Shown: one piece after another, positions 5,869 to 8,427 of the stretch
Position numbering within the stretch: the stretch's first letter is position 1
Layout of the letters: each line of letters begins with the position of its first letter
Assembly (NCBI GenBank): GCA_026996935.1
Contig: JALWJW010000004.1
Coordinates: 1 to 8,427, forward strand
Source: Hyphomicrobiales bacterium
GTDB taxonomy: Bacteria; Pseudomonadota; Alphaproteobacteria; Rhizobiales; Aestuariivirgaceae
DNA length: 8,427 bases
Reading direction: 5' to 3'
The notes under the pieces: model-generated
Databases searched by the model: none
Told to the model about the DNA's origin: nothing
What the model saw: the letters and a program-made list of their open reading frames with translations, nothing else
Position numbers and translations under genes: made by a program

Positions 5869-6041
5869 GACGTCCCCATTCCCGTTGTTATGAGAATGAC
5901 TATACACACCACGACTTGAAATTCGGTTCAGTTAGGTGGGCAAGTTTTAGACGTTATTGTATCAAATTATTAACCACAAATTTTTGACAATCCAAAAGCA
6001 TTATTGGCTTATTTTGTTTGTGTGGTGTGGTTTGTTTTGGT
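5869..6041 (-). promoter_or_regulatory. upstream region of the cysteine peptidase gene, with CtrA-like half-site
   Basis: This 173-base AT-rich gap follows the PilZ stop and precedes the peptidase. It is long enough for its own promoter. On the minus strand TTGTCA (a -35-like element) is followed by an AT-rich stretch reaching GATACAAT, but the spacing is imperfect. TTAACCAC at 5970-5977 (plus strand) matches seven of eight positions of the CtrA half-site TTAACCAT. Confidence 0.35.
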
Positions 6042-6635
6042 TTATAGTTGGCCCGAAAGGGATGACTGGGTCAATGCTTGAGAAAACTCAAGGGCAATAC
6101 CGCCTTCAACATAGCGAACAACGCGGCCACGCATTTTACCGAGCATAACATAGGTGCCCAAATTTGGCATGATATCGGTTTTAAGGGCGGCACCACTTAA
6201 AGAGATGTCGATGACTTCACATTTATAGATGCGGCCATCGGGCATGGTGATATGTGACTTGTTATCCTTAGGCTCAAAACGGGCATGGCGACGTTGGTTT
6301 GCGGTTTTGCGATCATTGTCGCCAAGATAGGCCAATTTGTCTTCTAGGCGTTTACGACGAGATTCATTAGTAATGAATTCAAGGGCAATTCCACCGTTAA
6401 ATTGAGCAATAACACGGCCTTCAACACGGCCAATTTCATCGATATAGGCAACGACTTTAATGTCGTTAGGTACGCTGACCTGGGTTAGCAGTGTTGCACC
6501 ATCTACCGAAATTTGTGAAATTTGAAATGGATGTTCGCTTTGATCAGGTAGCATTAGCCGGCCAAACAAAACTTCTTTGTTTTCAGTTTGAGCTGATGCA
6601 ATGTTTTGCTGTGTTGCGTGTGCTGTCGTATTCAC
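6042..6635 (-). CDS. tandem PilZ-domain protein, probable c-di-GMP receptor
   Basis: A cytoplasmic protein of 197 residues made of two PilZ-like beta-barrels. The C-terminal one (about 112-190) has both c-di-GMP signatures: RxxxR at Arg115-Arg119 (RRHAR), and D/NxSxxG at Asp143-Gly148 (DISLSG). The N-terminal one (about 22-95) is clearly the same fold but degenerate: no RxxxR, and the second motif reads QISVDG (41-46). The duplication is plain in the shared GGIALEF, at 81-87 and 178-184, 97 residues apart, and is still visible in the DNA. The predicted role is to bind c-di-GMP through the second domain and relay it to an unknown partner, perhaps in motility, envelope or adhesion control. The start is GTG 6635, with GTGGGA (complement of 6643-6648) just upstream. 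It stands 148 bases after the PAS_5 gene and 173 before the peptidase, so the three may have separate promoters. Confidence 0.9.
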   Translation of the reverse strand: MNTTAHATQQNIASAQTENKEVLFGRLMLPDQSEHPFQISQISVDGATLLTQVSVPNDIKVVAYIDEIGRVEGRVIAQFNGGIALEFITNESRRKRLEDKLAYLGDNDRKTANQRRHARFEPKDNKSHITMPDGRIYKCEVIDISLSGAALKTDIMPNLGTYVMLGKMRGRVVRYVEGGIALEFSQALTQSSLSGQL

Positions 6636-6783
6636 GTGTTATTCCCACTTAGAAAAAAGCCGCCATTTAAAAACCCCAAAAGGCAGGTGTTCAGGTTTTA
6701 AGCTGAACGTATCTAAGTGTAGTTTGTTGGTGTGAACGGATGGTTAATCCAATGCTGGAAGTTTCAATGATTGTGATGCTTTT
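6636..6783 (-). promoter_or_regulatory. upstream region of the PilZ gene, with CtrA-like half-site and palindrome
   Basis: This 148-base gap is between the PAS_5 stop and the PilZ start. On the minus strand it holds TTAACCAT (complement of 6740-6747), an exact match to the CtrA half-site, about 105 bases before the start codon. It also holds the inverted repeat GTTCAG (6689-6694) and CTGAAC (6703-6708), separated by 8 bases. The latter could be an operator or a weak 3' hairpin of the PAS_5 mRNA; no T-run follows it directly. Confidence 0.4.
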
Positions 6784-7428
6784 TTAGTTTAAGCCACCAT
6801 TTATAACTTTAAGAAATGGTGAAGTGTTGTTTTGACTCCGTTTATAATCAGCAGGGGTGGTCTGCTGATGTTTTGAAGGCAGGCTATCTGTCCAAATTTT
6901 GCGTATGGTGGAAATTTCAAATTGAATCAGTTTGGTTGTGCCTAACCAGTCTGGGGCACGGAAAGGGACAACAGCGCCCAGGATTTGTATGGCTCCTGAT
7001 TTTTCATCTTGAATAGGTAATGCCAAAAACTCAATGCCAATTTCGCCGCCTAGCGTATTTGTTGCTTTAAAGCGAACGACGCATGGTTGCATTGTGGCAA
7101 TGACCATATCAAGGCCGTTGGCGATTGTTTGACGTTCAAAGTCCTGCCAGTTGGTGAACAGTTCCTGGCCGGTAACTTCGTGGCCCCATAATTTGTTGAT
7201 TGCCGTTCCTGCTAAACGCCATTTATAGGTCTGTTTTAACGGGTTCCGTTCAAGAATACACAGGCTGGGCAATATTGAAGCAACTTTCTTTAGATTAAGC
7301 TGCTGTTTTTTTGCTGCGGGTAGTTCCCCGCGCGATCCTTCCCAAAAACGAAATAGACTGCGACTAGTTGGATGCATAATGTCACTTGGGACAGTTTTTG
7401 CTGGTTTATTGTCGTAAATTAGTTCCAT
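6784..7428 (-). CDS. PAS_5-type single-PAS-domain protein
   Basis: A cytoplasmic protein of 214 residues that I recognise as the alphaproteobacterial PAS_5 family (PF07310 type). The signature order is SLFRFWEGSRG (24-34), LPAAKKQQLN, ILPSLCILER (52-61), then YKWRLAGTAINKLWGHEVTG (68-87), and a closing beta-sheet up to GAVVPF (151-156). The basic, polar C-terminal tail ends in FLKVINGG, an ending I associate with this family. There is no kinase, GGDEF, EAL or DNA-binding domain, so it probably senses a small molecule or a partner and signals through protein contact. No cofactor ligand can be named. The frame stays open up to 7572, but a start there would add 48 unrelated residues and overlap the divergent rhomboid gene, so ATG 7428 is preferred. 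A 13-base palindrome, AAAGAAGTTCTTT, touches that ATG. The gene is first of three same-strand genes with PilZ and BTLCP. Confidence 0.85.
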   Translation of the reverse strand: MELIYDNKPAKTVPSDIMHPTSRSLFRFWEGSRGELPAAKKQQLNLKKVASILPSLCILERNPLKQTYKWRLAGTAINKLWGHEVTGQELFTNWQDFERQTIANGLDMVIATMQPCVVRFKATNTLGGEIGIEFLALPIQDEKSGAIQILGAVVPFRAPDWLGTTKLIQFEISTIRKIWTDSLPSKHQQTTPADYKRSQNNTSPFLKVINGGLN

Positions 7429-7517
7429 AAAGAAGTTCTTTGTTGCTTGAGTGTGCCAATCTTGTACTTTGGTGTTTATTGTTGCAGGGCGTATGCCAGT
7501 TTTTAAGGTCAAATGAT
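7429..7517. promoter_or_regulatory. divergent promoter region, PAS_5 gene / rhomboid gene
   Basis: With the chosen starts the two outward-reading genes are 89 bases apart. The gap must carry both promoters unless the longer starts are used. The palindrome AAAGAAGTTCTTT (7429-7441) lies against the PAS_5 start codon and would cover its ribosome site. I see no convincing -35/-10 pair in either direction. Confidence 0.4.
7505..7508 (+). promoter_or_regulatory. ribosome binding site supporting the TTG start of the rhomboid gene
   Basis: AAGG ends 9 bases before TTG 7518, a slightly long spacing. The frame has no ATG near its beginning. The alternative TTG codons at 7440 and 7443 have no such site and would add an unlikely Cys- and Leu-rich extension. 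Confidence 0.5.
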
Positions 7518-8303
7518 TTGAGTACAGATGATTTTTCGGATGAGTATGGGAAAGCCCCCGAAAATCCGCCAATTTTCAACATTCCAAAAGTTATTATTTA
7601 TATGTTCTTGTGCTTTGTCCTCGTGCAATTGTTTCGTACGTTTGCAACCAAAGAGTGGGATGACTGGCTTATTTTGAACTTTGCCTTTTCTCCGGCTCGA
7701 CTGTCACCACCACCTGGCATGGTAGGGTTGCAGTTTCCCGGCGGGGTTTTTGCTGATATTTGGACATTTTTCACCCATGCGTTGATCCATGGTGATTGGG
7801 AGCATCTTGGGTTTAACAGTATCTGGATGGTCGTTTTTGGAACAGTTGTTGCCCGGCGATTGAATGCAGCGCGGTTTTTGATGTTTTCAGTTTATACAGC
7901 CGGTTTTGGCGCTTTGGCTTATTATTTTGTCCATTTTGAATCTTTCACCTTCCTCATTGGTGCATCGGGTGCCATTTCAGGAATGATGGGTGGCGCTGTG
8001 CGATTGATGTATTCGGTTGAGGGGGGCTTATCTAATTTGAGTCGGCCTGAATTCAGCGATGTCAAATTACTACCTTTGAGCAAAATTATTAAAAATAAAT
8101 CAGCGATGATGTTTGTGTTTATCTGGATGATACTCAACATCATCTTTGGTGTTACCGGGTTTGGGGCAGGCGGATCTGTGTCCAGTATTGCCTGGGATGC
8201 TCATTTGGGCGGTTTTTTTGCAGGGTTTATTCTGTTTGGGTTTTTTGATCCTGCTGAAAACTCACAAAGCATGTTGTTGAAGCTTTGGCGCACAAAAAAG
8301 TAA
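7518..8303 (+). CDS. rhomboid family intramembrane serine protease
   Basis: A membrane protease that cuts transmembrane segments of other proteins. From TTG 7518 it has 261 residues with about six helices (near 22-41, 97-109, 120-138, 145-164, 196-216 and 224-243). The catalytic dyad is intact: Ser150 in GASG (148-151) and His229 in AWDAHLGG. The HxxxHxxxN motif is present too (His92, His96, Asn100), within HGDWEHLGFN; the last two contribute to the oxyanion site in rhomboids. The N-terminal stretch before helix 1 is acidic and ends in PPIFNIP, resembling the lead-in I know from alphaproteobacterial rhomboids. The loop between helices 4 and 5 (about 165-195) is long and charged. The substrate is unknown. 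It is divergent from the PAS_5 gene and ends 17 bases from the stop of a converging gene. The start codon is the least certain part; TTG 7440 would give 287 residues. Confidence 0.92.
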   Translation: MSTDDFSDEYGKAPENPPIFNIPKVIIYMFLCFVLVQLFRTFATKEWDDWLILNFAFSPARLSPPPGMVGLQFPGGVFADIWTFFTHALIHGDWEHLGFNSIWMVVFGTVVARRLNAARFLMFSVYTAGFGALAYYFVHFESFTFLIGASGAISGMMGGAVRLMYSVEGGLSNLSRPEFSDVKLLPLSKIIKNKSAMMFVFIWMILNIIFGVTGFGAGGSVSSIAWDAHLGGFFAGFILFGFFDPAENSQSMLLKLWRTKK

Positions 8304-8320
8304 GCTCTTTATAAATGGTT

Positions 8321-8427
8321 TTATTTATAAACTACTTTGGGATCAAAAAGCGGTTCACCGCCTGTCAGGTCTAAATGTGTTGCTTTATCTGGTGAAACAG
8401 ATTCGAAATCTATCGAGCGATAAAAGC
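8321..8427 (-). CDS. C-terminal fragment of an unidentified gene, cut by the window edge
   Basis: On the minus strand a frame is open from the right edge to TAA at 8321-8323. It encodes about 35 residues, ending LDLTGGEPLFDPKVVYK. The composition looks like real protein, the other two minus-strand frames contain stops, and a converging gene fits the layout beside the rhomboid stop 17 bases away. I cannot assign a family from so short a tail. Confidence 0.55.
   Translation of the reverse strand, partial: FYRSIDFESVSPDKATHLDLTGGEPLFDPKVVYK

Noticed and set aside
5957..6148. Short hydrophobic open frame on the plus strand (63 residues)
   Set aside because: It overlaps the 3' end of the PilZ gene antisense, begins at TTG without a ribosome site, and its hydrophobicity follows from the T/G-rich gap it crosses.
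8308..8331. Terminator formed by TTTATAAA (8308-8315) and TTTATAAA (8324-8331)
   Set aside because: The stem is entirely A/T, no T-run follows on either strand, and each arm is self-complementary, so a stable hairpin is doubtful.
1..8427. Mobile elements, CRISPR arrays, tRNA or rRNA genes, prophage or defence genes
   Set aside because: No transposase or integrase motifs, regular spaced repeats, cloverleaf sequences or rRNA segments were seen; the gene content is chromosomal and conserved.

Overview
The window looks like chromosomal DNA from an alphaproteobacterium, most probably of the Hyphomicrobiales (Rhizobiales). The reasons are a DUF3126-type gene after cysE, a BTLCP/LapG-like transglutaminase-type cysteine peptidase (PF06035 type) beside a PilZ gene, a PAS_5-type single-PAS protein, and an AckA whose signature blocks read like alphaproteobacterial ones. 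Base composition is moderate, clearly below that of classic high-GC rhizobia. The taxon is an inference from family content, since the window has no rRNA or other marker. I see no tRNA, CRISPR array, transposase or integrase.

Layout. (1) Positions 1-1987, minus strand: a crotonase-family (enoyl-CoA hydratase/isomerase-like) gene followed after 1 nt by acetate kinase ackA, which runs off the left edge a few codons before its expected end. (2) Positions 1988-2131: divergent promoter region. (3) Positions 2132-3304, plus strand: cysE (serine O-acetyltransferase) and a small DUF3126-type gene, closed by a hairpin terminator. (4) Positions 3361-4095, minus strand: an unknown single-pass membrane protein. 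(5) Positions 4096-4210: a divergent promoter with a strong palindrome over the likely -35 zone. (6) Positions 4211-5083, plus strand: a small three-helix membrane protein and a gamma-class carbonic anhydrase, probably one operon. (7) Positions 5084-5208: a convergent intergenic region with two hairpins, one carrying a very G-rich loop. (8) Positions 5209-7428, minus strand: three co-oriented genes, in transcription order a PAS_5 protein, a tandem-PilZ protein and an exported BTLCP cysteine peptidase. (9) Positions 7518-8303, plus strand: a rhomboid intramembrane protease with a TTG start, divergent from the PAS_5 gene. (10) Positions 8321-8427, minus strand: the C-terminal tail of an unidentified gene.

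Most of the window is conserved core or housekeeping content: acetate/acyl-CoA metabolism, cysteine biosynthesis and CO2/bicarbonate handling. The part that looks most like an uncharacterised system is the PAS_5 / PilZ / BTLCP stretch with the neighbouring rhomboid. It places a likely sensor, a likely c-di-GMP receptor, a periplasmic cysteine protease and a membrane serine protease next to one another. CtrA-half-site-like octamers lie upstream of the PilZ and BTLCP genes. A functional link between these proteins is inferred only from position and family knowledge.
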